The translations under genes and the position numbers were made by a program. This document shows, piece by piece, positions 14,118-21,936 of a DNA stretch of 24,384 bases; position 1 is the stretch's first letter, and every line of letters begins with the position of its first letter. The notes beneath the pieces were generated by a model, which saw nothing but the letters and a program-made list of their open reading frames with translations, had not been told where the DNA came from and did no database searches. The DNA lies in the IMG/VR virus record IMGVR_UViG_3300042465_006967, positions 1-24,384 of that record; one strand, 5' to 3'. This DNA is from a virus.

Positions 14118-16330
14118 TATATATTTACCTCGTAAGTTATGTTTTTAATATTCATTGCTTGTGGCTCTTCTTGTATAATCGAATATTTTCTATCATAACC
14201 CCAATCGCCAGCAACACTTATTAATTTTACTCCATCTTTAAAGGCTGGGGCTTCATTCATATTATCGTTTAAATCTCTTGAAATTATTGGCAATGTTTTT
14301 CCATCAATAACAATAGAACCTGCCCTAGATGTAAAAAACTTTATAGCTAATTCAGTAATTCGCAACTGTTTATTTTGTTGTGAACCAATGGTTTGTAATA
14401 ATTTTTTACTTTCAATTGGATAAGAAGTAAAGGTGGATTTATATTTTAAACCAACATGAATTATTGAAGCAAAATTTTCAAGAGTTATTTTACCTTCAGC
14501 ATTTACTGTTTTACTTTTAGGGTCAGTTGCTCCATCTCCATTAGCTTCTACGCTTGCCCCTATCAAATGAGTTAATCCGCTTACTTCTTGAATTGCGATT
14601 GCCCAATTATTAGCTGTTAAAGAATTTGAGCTAAAATCTCTAATTATTGTTATAGAAACCTGAGTTGATGAAGTATAGGCGGTAATTTTAGCTTTACCCG
14701 TGCCGTTTAAATTTCTTATTTCTTTACCAACACTTGACGCAGAAAATATGGCACTACCTGCGGTTGCTATACCGCTTCCAATAGTTAAAGTTGTGTTTTG
14801 CGTTCCATCGTAAGTTAAACAAGAATCAACATAAACATAATTTAAATTATCATAACTAAAATTAGGCTCTAAGATTTCAATAAATCTTTTTTCCACGCCG
14901 TTAATTGTTCTTTTGACTAAAATATAAATTTCATCATATTCTTTAGCTGATGGTATAACCGCTAAATCTTCGACAATTCCATTTGTTGTAAATCTGGTCC
15001 AACAATTAACTTCTTGATCGCCTTCAAACACAAATTTTGCAATTTGCCCGTCTTCACGCACAGCCCAAATTGTTGAAACTGGGTTTTGTTGATAATCGAA
15101 TCTTTTTAAACCTGTTCCCGTAATATGATTGCTTCTAATTGAGGCATCTTGAGCTTTATATTTTGCTTCGGTGTTTGTATAATTTATTGCCCTAACTTTT
15201 TGTTTACCCCTTTGTAAATAAAAAGGTGTCGAATCGCAATAAACAGGGTCAACCCACTCGCTACCAAAAGCAATTTGTCGTTTTAAATCAATATCAGTAT
15301 TTGACATACCAGCAGAATTATTTGAAGGCTTTGCTCTCCAGATACTATCGCTACAACCAATTAACAAAACTTCATCACTAAATAACCATAAAATAGAATC
15401 GTTAGTTGAACTGGCAATTGTTCGATTAAATCCATCATCGGCAGTTAAAGAGGTGTAATCTATATCAAAATTTTCATAATCGGCGGATTTGCTAAACCAT
15501 ATTTTTTGAGTTTCATTAATTGAGCCAGCTAAAACAAGTCTTTGTTCGTGGAATGTTATTGCCCTTGGATAACTGCGATGTAAGCCAAATTCTCCCTCGC
15601 TCCAAGTATATAAATTTTTATTAACCATCGTGCTTACAATGGCAGATTGCGAGGTATAGCCAACGGAAGTTGATGAAGTAAATGCAGTAATTTTTAAATA
15701 AGCATAAGCCGTGCCATCTCTAACTAGCCATAAACTACCAACATGATTTGCGGTAAATGGTGTGTGTCCACTTGCGGTCATTGTTCCAGTTGTTCCTATC
15801 GCGCCGTGGTGATTTATTGATACAGTTCTTGTTTGTAAAATATTTTCTTTTTGATATGGTCCATAAAGCAAATCAATTTGTGAAAAAGTCCAACTAGAAT
15901 TATTAAATCGAATTAATTTATAAAATCCTTTTAATGGATGAACCATCCAAATAACATCATCTTTTTGAACATAACGAATAAAATCTAAATCACTTTCAGA
16001 AAAGCTATTTGCTACTTCATAAGCACTTCCGCCACTTAAAACTAATGCTTGCTGAGAATAAAATCTAAAATAACCCGCTCCTAGCTCAATAATTAAAACT
16101 TGGTCGACATTATATTTAAACCTGATAATTCTGGTTTTTTTTGTTGAATCTTTAACTTCATTAACAAATCTTGTGCCTTTTCTTCTAAATAACCAGCCTT
16201 GAGGGTGAACATCAAAATTTTCAACAATAGATCCGCCATTAAAAAAAGGTTCAAAATCGACTAAGCCGTCAATAGTAGGCGATAATTCACCCGCATTAAA
16301 TCGTGTTTGTATTTCATTAACACTAGCCAT
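14117..16330 (-). CDS. Tail tubular protein B (nozzle, gp12-like)
   Basis: A 737-residue protein. The N-terminus TRFNAGELSPTIDGLVD (9-25) and PQGWLFRRKGTRFV (43-56) are signature segments of podophage nozzle proteins (the FxxGELSPxxxGRxD ... PQGxxxRRPGTRFV pattern). The rest is beta-rich with several Thr/Ser-rich repeats (GTTGTMTASGHTPFTANHVG and a similar GIATAGSAIFSASSVGKEI) that look like two related small domains. In T7 the hexameric gp12 closes the tail below the gp11 adaptor. It overlaps the gp11-like gene by 8 bases, as expected for proteins made together. Length is close to T7 gp12. Confidence 0.85.
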   Translation of the reverse strand: MASVNEIQTRFNAGELSPTIDGLVDFEPFFNGGSIVENFDVHPQGWLFRRKGTRFVNEVKDSTKKTRIIRFKYNVDQVLIIELGAGYFRFYSQQALVLSGGSAYEVANSFSESDLDFIRYVQKDDVIWMVHPLKGFYKLIRFNNSSWTFSQIDLLYGPYQKENILQTRTVSINHHGAIGTTGTMTASGHTPFTANHVGSLWLVRDGTAYAYLKITAFTSSTSVGYTSQSAIVSTMVNKNLYTWSEGEFGLHRSYPRAITFHEQRLVLAGSINETQKIWFSKSADYENFDIDYTSLTADDGFNRTIASSTNDSILWLFSDEVLLIGCSDSIWRAKPSNNSAGMSNTDIDLKRQIAFGSEWVDPVYCDSTPFYLQRGKQKVRAINYTNTEAKYKAQDASIRSNHITGTGLKRFDYQQNPVSTIWAVREDGQIAKFVFEGDQEVNCWTRFTTNGIVEDLAVIPSAKEYDEIYILVKRTINGVEKRFIEILEPNFSYDNLNYVYVDSCLTYDGTQNTTLTIGSGIATAGSAIFSASSVGKEIRNLNGTGKAKITAYTSSTQVSITIIRDFSSNSLTANNWAIAIQEVSGLTHLIGASVEANGDGATDPKSKTVNAEGKITLENFASIIHVGLKYKSTFTSYPIESKKLLQTIGSQQNKQLRITELAIKFFTSRAGSIVIDGKTLPIISRDLNDNMNEAPAFKDGVKLISVAGDWGYDRKYSIIQEEPQAMNIKNITYEVNI

Positions 16331-16892
16331 TTTGTCTTATATCAATCCATTCGTTAGATGTTAAAGGTGTTTCGTTTCTTATTGCTTTAAATTGTGTCAT
16401 AGCTTGATACAAAGCATTTTCATATTCGGATAATAATTGTTTTTCTCTACTATCCGAGCCAGTTAAATTATAGCATATTTTTGTAGCAAGCAATAAAACA
16501 AAAGCATTTTTAAAACCTGATGTATATTCACTAGGGTCTGTAATTCTAGCAATGTAGGTAATTTTTATATTATCGGTGTTAGTCAATATATATTTTCCTT
16601 CTATTGTGTAATCTGGTTCATTTTCAATAGAAATAAGTTTAATATATTCGGGATTAGTTGGTAATGCAAATTTATAGCTCCATTCGTAAAGCGGTGTTTC
16701 GGTAAGCTTATTTAAGGCTTGCCTACGCACCGCAAAACTCCATTCGGCTTCGTTTAAAATCTGATTTAATGCAAAATCATAAGCAAGTTTCAAGTCAGTA
16801 GCTTGTTGGCTTGGGTCAGTGTCAATATCTTGAACACGACCCTTACCTAACTTTAACAATGCAAGATTACATAATTCAGTTTTTGAAGTCAT
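16323..16892 (-). CDS. Tail tubular protein A (adaptor, gp11-like)
   Basis: A 189-residue protein. It opens with ELCNLALLKLGKGRVQDID (6-24), the first helix and turn typical of gp11-type adaptors (an NxALxxIGxxxIxDID pattern), followed by LNQILNEAEWSFAVRRQALN (43-62) where the EWxFAxRR motif is a strong family mark, and an LPTNPEYIKLISI segment. Such proteins form a dodecameric ring between portal and nozzle. Length matches T7 gp11 (about 196). The order gp11-gp12 is kept and both neighbours overlap it by 1 to 8 bases. Confidence 0.88.
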   Translation of the reverse strand: MTSKTELCNLALLKLGKGRVQDIDTDPSQQATDLKLAYDFALNQILNEAEWSFAVRRQALNKLTETPLYEWSYKFALPTNPEYIKLISIENEPDYTIEGKYILTNTDNIKITYIARITDPSEYTSGFKNAFVLLLATKICYNLTGSDSREKQLLSEYENALYQAMTQFKAIRNETPLTSNEWIDIRQNG

Positions 16893-17356
16893 TACAATAC
16901 AGAATATTCAATTAAAATTCTAATATCGCCAGCAGCCGAACCAGCAGTGTTAAAAGTTATTGCTGGTTGAAATAACTTTTTAGGGTCAGCAGTTAAGCCA
17001 GCAATTTCCCAGATTTGTTTATGCTTGTTTTCAATTGCGGGTTTTGTAAAAGCATCAAGTCCTTTTGTTGCAGTTCCTAAGCCTTGTCCGTCCAATAAAC
17101 AATCTTTAACTATCACTGCCGCACCAGCTGAAACGGTTTCATAGAAACCTAAATCAACATCGGATGCACCAGTAATAGCGTCAAAATCTAATTGAATGCG
17201 GTGAATAACTGCATTGCTTGGAAGGGGTGCGCCTAGATAAAATACTGAAGCATCGCCGTCAGTTGTTGCCTTTGCAATTGTATCGACAATAATTCTACTT
17301 CTAGCTCCATTGAGTTGGAAGTTATTTTTGTCAAGTGAGCCTGTTTTATTAGCCAT
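16892..17356 (-). CDS. Capsid-associated structural protein, unknown
   Basis: A 154-residue, mostly beta protein starting MANKTGSLDKNNFQLNGARS, with FYLGAPLPSNAVIHRIQLDF (39-58) and ending AGDIRILIEYSVL. It has no signal or membrane segment. It lies between the major capsid gene and the gp11-like adaptor, where podophages often carry a head decoration or stabilisation protein. The Gly/Ala-rich beta pattern agrees with a decoration or fibre-like protein, but no family motif is identified. It shares one base with the adaptor gene. No Shine-Dalgarno is visible. Confidence 0.55.
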   Translation of the reverse strand: MANKTGSLDKNNFQLNGARSRIIVDTIAKATTDGDASVFYLGAPLPSNAVIHRIQLDFDAITGASDVDLGFYETVSAGAAVIVKDCLLDGQGLGTATKGLDAFTKPAIENKHKQIWEIAGLTADPKKLFQPAITFNTAGSAAGDIRILIEYSVL

Positions 17357-17380
17357 AAATATTATAAATTAAAATTAAAG

Positions 17381-18286
17381 TTAAGCGGTTGGTAAATCAG
17401 TTGTTAAGCAGTCAATAGCTACAACTAATTTTTCTTCCATACGAGTTGATCCATAAGAAGCTTTTGCAGATAATTGAATGTTTTGTTTAGGAACATTTTT
17501 TTCAGCAACAGTTGTGATATCTTTATGTTTTGCAAAAAGACCAGCTTTTTTAACATAAAGAAAAGCTCTTTTAGTATTTTCAGCAGCTCCAGCAGGAAGA
17601 TAAGAAGAGTTAAATCTTAAAAATTTAATACCATAAAACTCTTCAGCTTTAGCATATTTCATTTCAGCATTTGCACTAAGTTTATAATCTTTGTTAATAA
17701 ATTCAGTTTGTCCTAACAAATATCTATAAGAAGCAGTTGATAACACGCAATAAACTTCTTCAGTTGCTAAATCAACATCATTATCTTCAAAGATTTTAAT
17801 TGCATCTTTAAGTTTTTTAGTTGTTAAATCTTTAGAGCCGTGAGGAATTAATTGATTAGAGGTATCAAAAGGGACATCAGCTAAAGTTCCGTTTTTGTCA
17901 ACAGATTTAGCAGAGCCAAGTAATCCATTAATGATAATTTGGTCTTTTTTTCTGTTAGCAGCTTTAACAAAATTTGCTAACATAGAAGATTGAGGGTTTA
18001 CCATTTGTCTTTGCAAATCTTGCTCGTCAATGTAATCCATACCTTCATAATCAACACAAGTAATAGAGCGTCTAGAAAATTCAGTAGGTGTGTATTGAAC
18101 GTCAGAGTGTCTACCTTGTCTAGCTAACAATTCAACACTGCCAATTCTGTCAAAATATTCAAAATTGGTATTCATTGTGGTATTATTAAGGGTACTTTCA
18201 AGTAATGAAGTAGTTTTTTGGGTAAGCTCGCGTAAATTAGTATTAAACGCAATTGTTGCTGCCAAAAGATCGGCTGTTTGAGTCAT
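17381..18286 (-). CDS. Major capsid protein
   Basis: A 301-residue protein preceded by its own promoter and leader and by the scaffold gene, and followed by tail genes. Sequence landmarks: NTTMNTNFEYFDRIGSVE (35-52), YTPTEFSRRSITCVDYEGMD (65-84), a hydrophobic helix and loop NRKKDQIIINGLLG (111-124), LSTASYRYLLG (183-193) and FYGIKFLRFNSSYLP (218-232). This length, the alternating long helix and beta layout and the position fit an HK97-fold podophage capsid protein of the kind without a protease-cleaved delta domain. The fold is an inference. The translation start has no ribosome site nearby; the only strong one is 45 bases upstream. Confidence 0.85.
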   Translation of the reverse strand: MTQTADLLAATIAFNTNLRELTQKTTSLLESTLNNTTMNTNFEYFDRIGSVELLARQGRHSDVQYTPTEFSRRSITCVDYEGMDYIDEQDLQRQMVNPQSSMLANFVKAANRKKDQIIINGLLGSAKSVDKNGTLADVPFDTSNQLIPHGSKDLTTKKLKDAIKIFEDNDVDLATEEVYCVLSTASYRYLLGQTEFINKDYKLSANAEMKYAKAEEFYGIKFLRFNSSYLPAGAAENTKRAFLYVKKAGLFAKHKDITTVAEKNVPKQNIQLSAKASYGSTRMEEKLVVAIDCLTTDLPTA

Positions 18287-18330
18287 AAAATAAATATTTG
18301 AATTAAAAAATAATAAAAATCGGGGATTAC

Positions 18331-18338
18331 TCCCTCCT
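18331..18338 (-). promoter_or_regulatory. Strong Shine-Dalgarno far upstream of the capsid start
   Basis: On the leftward strand this reads AGGAGGGA, the best ribosome-binding sequence in the late region, yet it lies about 45 bases before the capsid ATG. It forms part of a small possible hairpin, GGGA-GTAA-TCCC. No ATG, GTG or TTG start lies 4-12 bases after it. It may act as a standby site, be brought close by folding, or be a control point. Confidence 0.55.
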
Positions 18339-18348
18339 AATTGCTACC

Positions 18349-18373
18349 CTTAATTTCAAAGACTTAAATTAAG
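18349..18373 (-). other. 8-bp stem-loop in the capsid leader
   Basis: CTTAATTT and AAATTAAG pair perfectly over 8 bases around a 9-base loop. It lies between the capsid promoter and the AGGAGGGA site, so it would be part of the capsid mRNA leader. It has no T run after it and so does not look like a terminator; an RNA-stability or ribosome-access role is possible. Confidence 0.55.
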
Positions 18374-18409
18374 CTCCCTTTTACTTTACATCGGACAATG
18401 TTTAGCTAT

Positions 18410-18437
18410 AAAATAGAATATTAAATTTTAATGTCAA
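18410..18437 (-). promoter_or_regulatory. Sigma70-like promoter for the capsid gene
   Basis: Reading leftward, TTGACA (18437-18432) is followed after 16 bases by TATTTT (18415-18410). The -35 is a perfect consensus. It lies just after the scaffold stop codon, within a 157-bp gap, the largest in the late block, and would start transcripts near 18403, giving a leader of about 117 bases. A separate capsid promoter would suit the high copy number of capsid protein. The -10 matches only in part. Confidence 0.6.
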
Positions 18438-18443
18438 CAATTA

Positions 18444-19256
18444 TTATAAATATGGTTTTTTTAACATTTCAAAAACTTGATTAACCGCTTTTAAATCTCC
18501 TTTATGATAAGGGTGCGTTTTGTCATTTAAAATGTCATTAAACATTTCTTCGGGCGATTTTGTAATTTGTTTTAAATTATTTCCAATTGAACCCTCGCTA
18601 ACTTTAGAAGCCACTTTATCCATTATTTTGGATATTAAAACTTTTTGGTCTAATGGTAAATTGTGAATACTTTCCATGTCTTCGGGCGAAACATAATTCA
18701 TTAAAGTTTTTTCAGCAATATCCGCTCTTTTTTCGTAATCAAAGCCCCATTCTTTTTTAATATTTTCTAATGATTGCTTGTTAGCTTCGTAGGCTTGTCT
18801 TTCTAATTCAATTTCTTGTGTCCTGTCGGCTTCAAAAATACTATTAAGAAATTGTTGTGCTACTTCGGGCTTAATTCCAAGTTCTAAGGCTTTTGTTTTA
18901 GCTGTATTAACAATATTATCTTCAATAGAATAGCCTTCAGGCAAATTAATTTGGTAATCTTCGGGCTTAAATGTTGATGGTTGTGCCATTTGTGCTTTTA
19001 ATTCTGCTTCAACAACATCACGAGCTTTGCCAAAATGTTTATTTTTGTGATAATAATCTTTAGCAATTGCCGATAAATCTTTAGGAAAGTTTTTAGAAAG
19101 CCTTTCAAAATCAGCATCTTTTCTAATATCCTCAGGAAAAAATGAATTTAAATCAAAACTTGGCGTAACTGGTGCCGTATTTTGAGTAATATTAGTTTCA
19201 TTAACTGGGCTTGATTGTGTTGGTGCAGTAGGTGCGACTTGATTTTCAATTGTCAT
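18444..19256 (-). CDS. Scaffolding protein
   Basis: A 270-residue protein, hydrophilic and mostly helical. The N-terminal 35 residues are Pro/Thr/Gln-rich and disordered (NQVAPTAPTQSSPVNETNIT). A middle segment AELKAQMAQPSTFKPEDYQI (84-103) matches the pattern of podophage scaffolds, where a Pro-rich linker precedes a coiled helical region (FLNSIFEADRTQEIELERQA). The C-terminal end is basic (HPYHKGDLKAVNQVFEMLKK), as in scaffolds that bind coat protein. It lies immediately before the capsid gene, as in T7 (gp9-gp10). Scaffold would guide procapsid assembly and leave afterwards. Confidence 0.8.
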   Translation of the reverse strand: MTIENQVAPTAPTQSSPVNETNITQNTAPVTPSFDLNSFFPEDIRKDADFERLSKNFPKDLSAIAKDYYHKNKHFGKARDVVEAELKAQMAQPSTFKPEDYQINLPEGYSIEDNIVNTAKTKALELGIKPEVAQQFLNSIFEADRTQEIELERQAYEANKQSLENIKKEWGFDYEKRADIAEKTLMNYVSPEDMESIHNLPLDQKVLISKIMDKVASKVSEGSIGNNLKQITKSPEEMFNDILNDKTHPYHKGDLKAVNQVFEMLKKPYL

Positions 19257-19264
19257 AATTTTTT

Positions 19265-19513
19265 TTATTTGTTGATAGTGTTTAAATCTAAGTAATCGTC
19301 AATATATTGAAATGCAAGTCTCATTCCCACTTGTAAATGTGAGGCTAAAACATCATCGCAAGTATATTCTCTAGAAATTAATTCAGGATTAATAACTAAA
19401 GCCGTTCTTAGATCTTTGTAAACTATCAAACCCTCTGCCGAGCCAAATACTGTGTTAAATATTCGCTTTCTTTCTATAAGTTTTTCCTGTAATTGCTTTT
19501 CTGCGTCAATCAT
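19265..19513 (-). CDS. Bbp19-like small virion protein
   Basis: An 82-residue protein: ERKRIFNTVFGSAEGLIVYK (14-33) then LRTALVINPEL, SREYTCDDVLASHLQVGMRL (48-67) and an AFQYIDDYL helix. The F-x-x-x-F-x-x-x-x-G-x-x-V-x-x-D-L start and the later G-R-L/I-x-I-D-x-x helix resemble the Bbp19 family named from Bordetella phage BPP-1, encoded near the portal in many podophages. In T7 the comparable small proteins near the portal are ejected virion proteins, so a similar job is possible. The ATG overlaps the portal stop (last A of TAA or ATGA pattern) and GGGGG lies a few bases before it. Confidence 0.6.
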   Translation of the reverse strand: MIDAEKQLQEKLIERKRIFNTVFGSAEGLIVYKDLRTALVINPELISREYTCDDVLASHLQVGMRLAFQYIDDYLDLNTINK

Positions 19514-21183
19514 TAAACCCCCGCTTGTTTCATTGTTGCCAGTGTTTGTGCTTCGGTGTTAGCGTCAATCATTTCTTGTTGTTGTGCCATTTGTTGCTGT
19601 CTTGCTTGTCGCTCTTCATCAACTTTAGAAGCATTTTTAATTAATTTCGGGTCAATTTGTAAAATATCCGCTTTATATCGAGCTATTCCGTCAAAATCTA
19701 CCGTGTCTAATATTGCTGGATTTGCTTGAGCCAAATTCATAACTGACATTAAAAAAACATCAACCGAGTTATTTTTGCCTAATTGATTTGCTTGATTAAC
19801 TGGGTTAATAAATTCAATTTTCATTTTAGGAAAAATCTTTTTACCTGTAGTTGCGTCAGTTGTTCCTTTCATTTTATTAGGCATCTCAGGAAAGGGAGCA
19901 TCAGGCAAAAGCGTAAAATTACCATCTTGAGCGTAAGATAATTTAAATAAAATATCATAAACTCTATCCAAAATTGATTCAAGATATTGTTGCAATGAAG
20001 AAGCTAAACTTCCCATAATTCTATAGCTTTCTGCTCTTAATTCTAATATTTGTGTTGCGGTAGCTCTTGGGTCGTCTAATACCGATAATTTATCTAAAAA
20101 GAATATTTTTCTAATTGATTCTTGTTTTTGTGTTATTAATTCAACTGCTGGATTAATTCCTTTGCTGTCATTAATCGGTTCAACTGCCCGACCATTGCCA
20201 ACAGGTGATTTAACCATGTTTAAAGCTCTTGGTTGCAAGTTCAATTGTTTTTCAAATTGAGCATTTACAATTAAAGGTGGGTTTAATATTTTTTGGATTG
20301 ATTCAAAATAATCATACCACATGCGATTTAAACTTCTTGCATCGGGTAATGCATACACTGCTTGCCCCGTTCCGTAAACTTCACCAGTCCCTTTGGCACT
20401 TCTTCCGACAGCTACAGGAAAACTATTAAAACCAGTTTCGCTAATAATCTTGCCATGTGTTGGATCTAACCAAATACCTTGAAACGGCATGTTAACAGTG
20501 TCAATTTTTGTTGCGTCCCTTTCATTTCTTGGCATTATGTAAAGTCTAACATCAAAATTTGTGTTAGGTTTTTCAATTGAAGCTTTTTTAATTACTACAT
20601 CGATATCGCCACCATCAGCAAATTTTTTGACAATATCTTTAGCCGTCATTTTCATTAACAAAATGCAAGTATCAACTTTGCCCTCGTCATTTTCGGTAAT
20701 TAAGATATTTTTAATGTGAATTGCTTTAAAATTGATTAATGAAGATTTGCCTTCTTCAATCTTTAATGCAATAGTTCCAAATGTTGCAAAGTCTTTTAAA
20801 TTTTCATGATGGGCATCTTCAAAATTGCCTTTAGTGTCATAGAGAACATTCCACATTTTATCAGCAACCGCTTTGAGATATTCTAAAATTTCATCATCGG
20901 TTTTTAATTCCTCATCTTCAATTTTAATTGTAAACCATGGCGTTGCTTTATTCGTCATTGTGCCGTTAAGAATTGACGCAAAATTTTCTAATGCAATTAC
21001 CATTGTTGAATCATTAGCAACAAACAAATCCTTTTTATCGCCTGCGGTTTTTTCGCTTGTAATATCGGTTTTAAGTGGTCGAAAATACTTTGCTGTATCT
21101 TGCCAATTTGTCTCAAAGTTTTTGCGATTAGTTAATAAATCATTGTAAAGATTATTAAGCTCTTCGATTCTTTTATCTGCCAT
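19513..21183 (-). CDS. Portal (head-to-tail connector) protein, T7 gp8-like
   Basis: A 556-residue protein with the podovirus connector pattern: LTNRKNFETNWQDTAKYFRP (17-36), SILNGTMTNKATPWFTIKIE near 70-90, AHHENLKDFATFGTIALKIE near 125-143, GTGEVYGTGQAVYALPDARS then LNRMWYDYF near 260-290, and DDPRATATQILELRAESYRI then a long helix near 360-390. The C-terminal tail is a Gln/Ala-rich helix ending AQTLATMKQAGV. It would form the dodecameric portal through which DNA is packaged and ejected. It lies between terminase and scaffold genes; length agrees with T7 gp8 (about 536). Confidence 0.9.
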   Translation of the reverse strand: MADKRIEELNNLYNDLLTNRKNFETNWQDTAKYFRPLKTDITSEKTAGDKKDLFVANDSTMVIALENFASILNGTMTNKATPWFTIKIEDEELKTDDEILEYLKAVADKMWNVLYDTKGNFEDAHHENLKDFATFGTIALKIEEGKSSLINFKAIHIKNILITENDEGKVDTCILLMKMTAKDIVKKFADGGDIDVVIKKASIEKPNTNFDVRLYIMPRNERDATKIDTVNMPFQGIWLDPTHGKIISETGFNSFPVAVGRSAKGTGEVYGTGQAVYALPDARSLNRMWYDYFESIQKILNPPLIVNAQFEKQLNLQPRALNMVKSPVGNGRAVEPINDSKGINPAVELITQKQESIRKIFFLDKLSVLDDPRATATQILELRAESYRIMGSLASSLQQYLESILDRVYDILFKLSYAQDGNFTLLPDAPFPEMPNKMKGTTDATTGKKIFPKMKIEFINPVNQANQLGKNNSVDVFLMSVMNLAQANPAILDTVDFDGIARYKADILQIDPKLIKNASKVDEERQARQQQMAQQQEMIDANTEAQTLATMKQAGV

Positions 21184-21184
21184 G

Positions 21185-21211
21185 TTAAATACCTAAAAGT
21201 TTTTTTCGTTC
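21185..21211. repeat. C-terminal motif repeat, copy shared with paralogue B
   Basis: CCTAAAAGTTTTTTTCGTTC at 21192-21211 recurs exactly at 21629-21648 in the neighbouring gene; it encodes the ERKKLLG motif. Another diverged copy lies at 21597-21615. Confidence 0.8.
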
Positions 21212-21568
21212 CATTACGCCTTGCATAGATGAACCCGCAAAAGTAGTGCGTTTTTTTAAAGCTTCTTCTTGTGCCTTTAAATCAGCTTCAGAAAGCAATT
21301 TAAGTCTTGTTTGTTCTGCGACTTGTGCGTTTAATGCGTCGGTTTGTTGTGCTTGAACATCCGCTTGAACGAGTGCGTTTTTCATGCCAGTTTCTTGACT
21401 GTTGATGTCAGACAATCCTTTTGCTCCACCAATTGCACCTACTGGACCACCTAAGGAACCACCCGCAACAGTTGCCACAGCTTTTCCAACAGTTTTAGAG
21501 CCTGTTAAATCAGCGGCAACCTTACCGATTCCGCCAGCAAATCTTTTCCATTTTTTACCAAATCCCAT
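21185..21568 (-). CDS. Small virion-type protein, paralogue A (gp7.3-like)
   Basis: A 127-residue protein. It begins MGFGKKWKR, followed by a Gly/Ala/Val-rich stretch (AVATVAGGSLGGPVGAIGGA, about 50-69), a long Gln/Ala/Leu helix (about 83-107), and a C-terminal RTTFAGSSMQGVMERKKLLG ending. The end matches the common podophage pattern of an R-x-T/S-x-x-x-G segment followed by RKxLLG, found in gp7.3-type small virion proteins; T7 gp7.3 is a minor ejected protein with a basic Gly-rich start. It shares its first 9 codons, 5' leader and C-terminal motif with the next gene upstream, so the two are paralogues. It ends two bases before the portal ATG. Confidence 0.6.
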   Translation of the reverse strand: MGFGKKWKRFAGGIGKVAADLTGSKTVGKAVATVAGGSLGGPVGAIGGAKGLSDINSQETGMKNALVQADVQAQQTDALNAQVAEQTRLKLLSEADLKAQEEALKKRTTFAGSSMQGVMERKKLLGI

Positions 21569-21589
21569 AAAATATATAATTATTATTAA
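21542..21589. repeat. 48-bp direct repeat around a start codon, copy 1
   Basis: This stretch, from TCTTTTCC to the AT-rich leader ending ATTAA, matches 21889-21936 at 46 of 48 positions. It covers the first nine codons of paralogue A and about 20 bases of leader before its ATG. Only two substitutions separate the copies. Confidence 0.85.
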
Positions 21590-21591
21590 AT

Positions 21592-21915
21592 TTAAATTCC
21601 TAAAAGCCTTTTTCGCCCCTGCTCATTTCCTAAAAGTTTTTTTCGTTCAAGCTCCATTTGTATATCACGACCAGCAAAAGAAGTTTGAGAGTTTTCTTGT
21701 TGTTTGACAGCAGAAGCCGTCGCCTCATTAATTAATTTTTTTCTTTTTTCGTTGAATTGTGTTGCAAATTTTTCAGGATTTATTTTTAAAAATCCCAAAG
21801 GGTTTTTAATTGGATCATAGCCAATTAATTCATTGCGTCTTGCGGGATCGTTAAACAGTGAATTTATTTGTTGCTTATTTTCTTCAAGTCTTTTCCATTT
21901 TTCACCAAATCCCAT
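21592..21915 (-). CDS. Small virion-type protein, paralogue B
   Basis: A 107-residue protein starting MGFGEKWKRLEENKQQ. The middle differs from paralogue A: it is charged and has DPARRNELIGYDPIKNPLGF and FATQFNEKRKKLINEAT. The C-terminal end TSFAGRDIQMELERKKLLGN is followed by EQGRKRLLGI, so the RKxLLG motif is duplicated with a 10-codon spacing. It shares start and C-terminal motif with the downstream gene and thus seems to be a diverged duplicate or a shuffled copy. No ribosome site; the leader is AATAATTATATATTTT. It is encoded between the large terminase and the portal region, so a role in head completion or ejection is likely, but not shown. Confidence 0.55.
   Translation of the reverse strand: MGFGEKWKRLEENKQQINSLFNDPARRNELIGYDPIKNPLGFLKINPEKFATQFNEKRKKLINEATASAVKQQENSQTSFAGRDIQMELERKKLLGNEQGRKRLLGI
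21597..21645. repeat. Tandem copy of the RKxLLG coding motif
   Basis: TTCCTAAAAGCCTTTTTCG at 21597-21615 and TTCCTAAAAGTTTTTTTCG at 21627-21645 differ at two positions and are 30 bp apart, so each encodes the same RKxLLG pattern in frame. Confidence 0.8.
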
Positions 21916-21936
21916 AAAATATATAATTATTGTTAA
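21889..21936. repeat. 48-bp direct repeat around a start codon, copy 2
   Basis: Second copy of 21542-21589 with two differences. It covers the start of paralogue B, its leader and the last 4 bases of the large terminase gene (its stop codon and one base before it). Confidence 0.85.
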
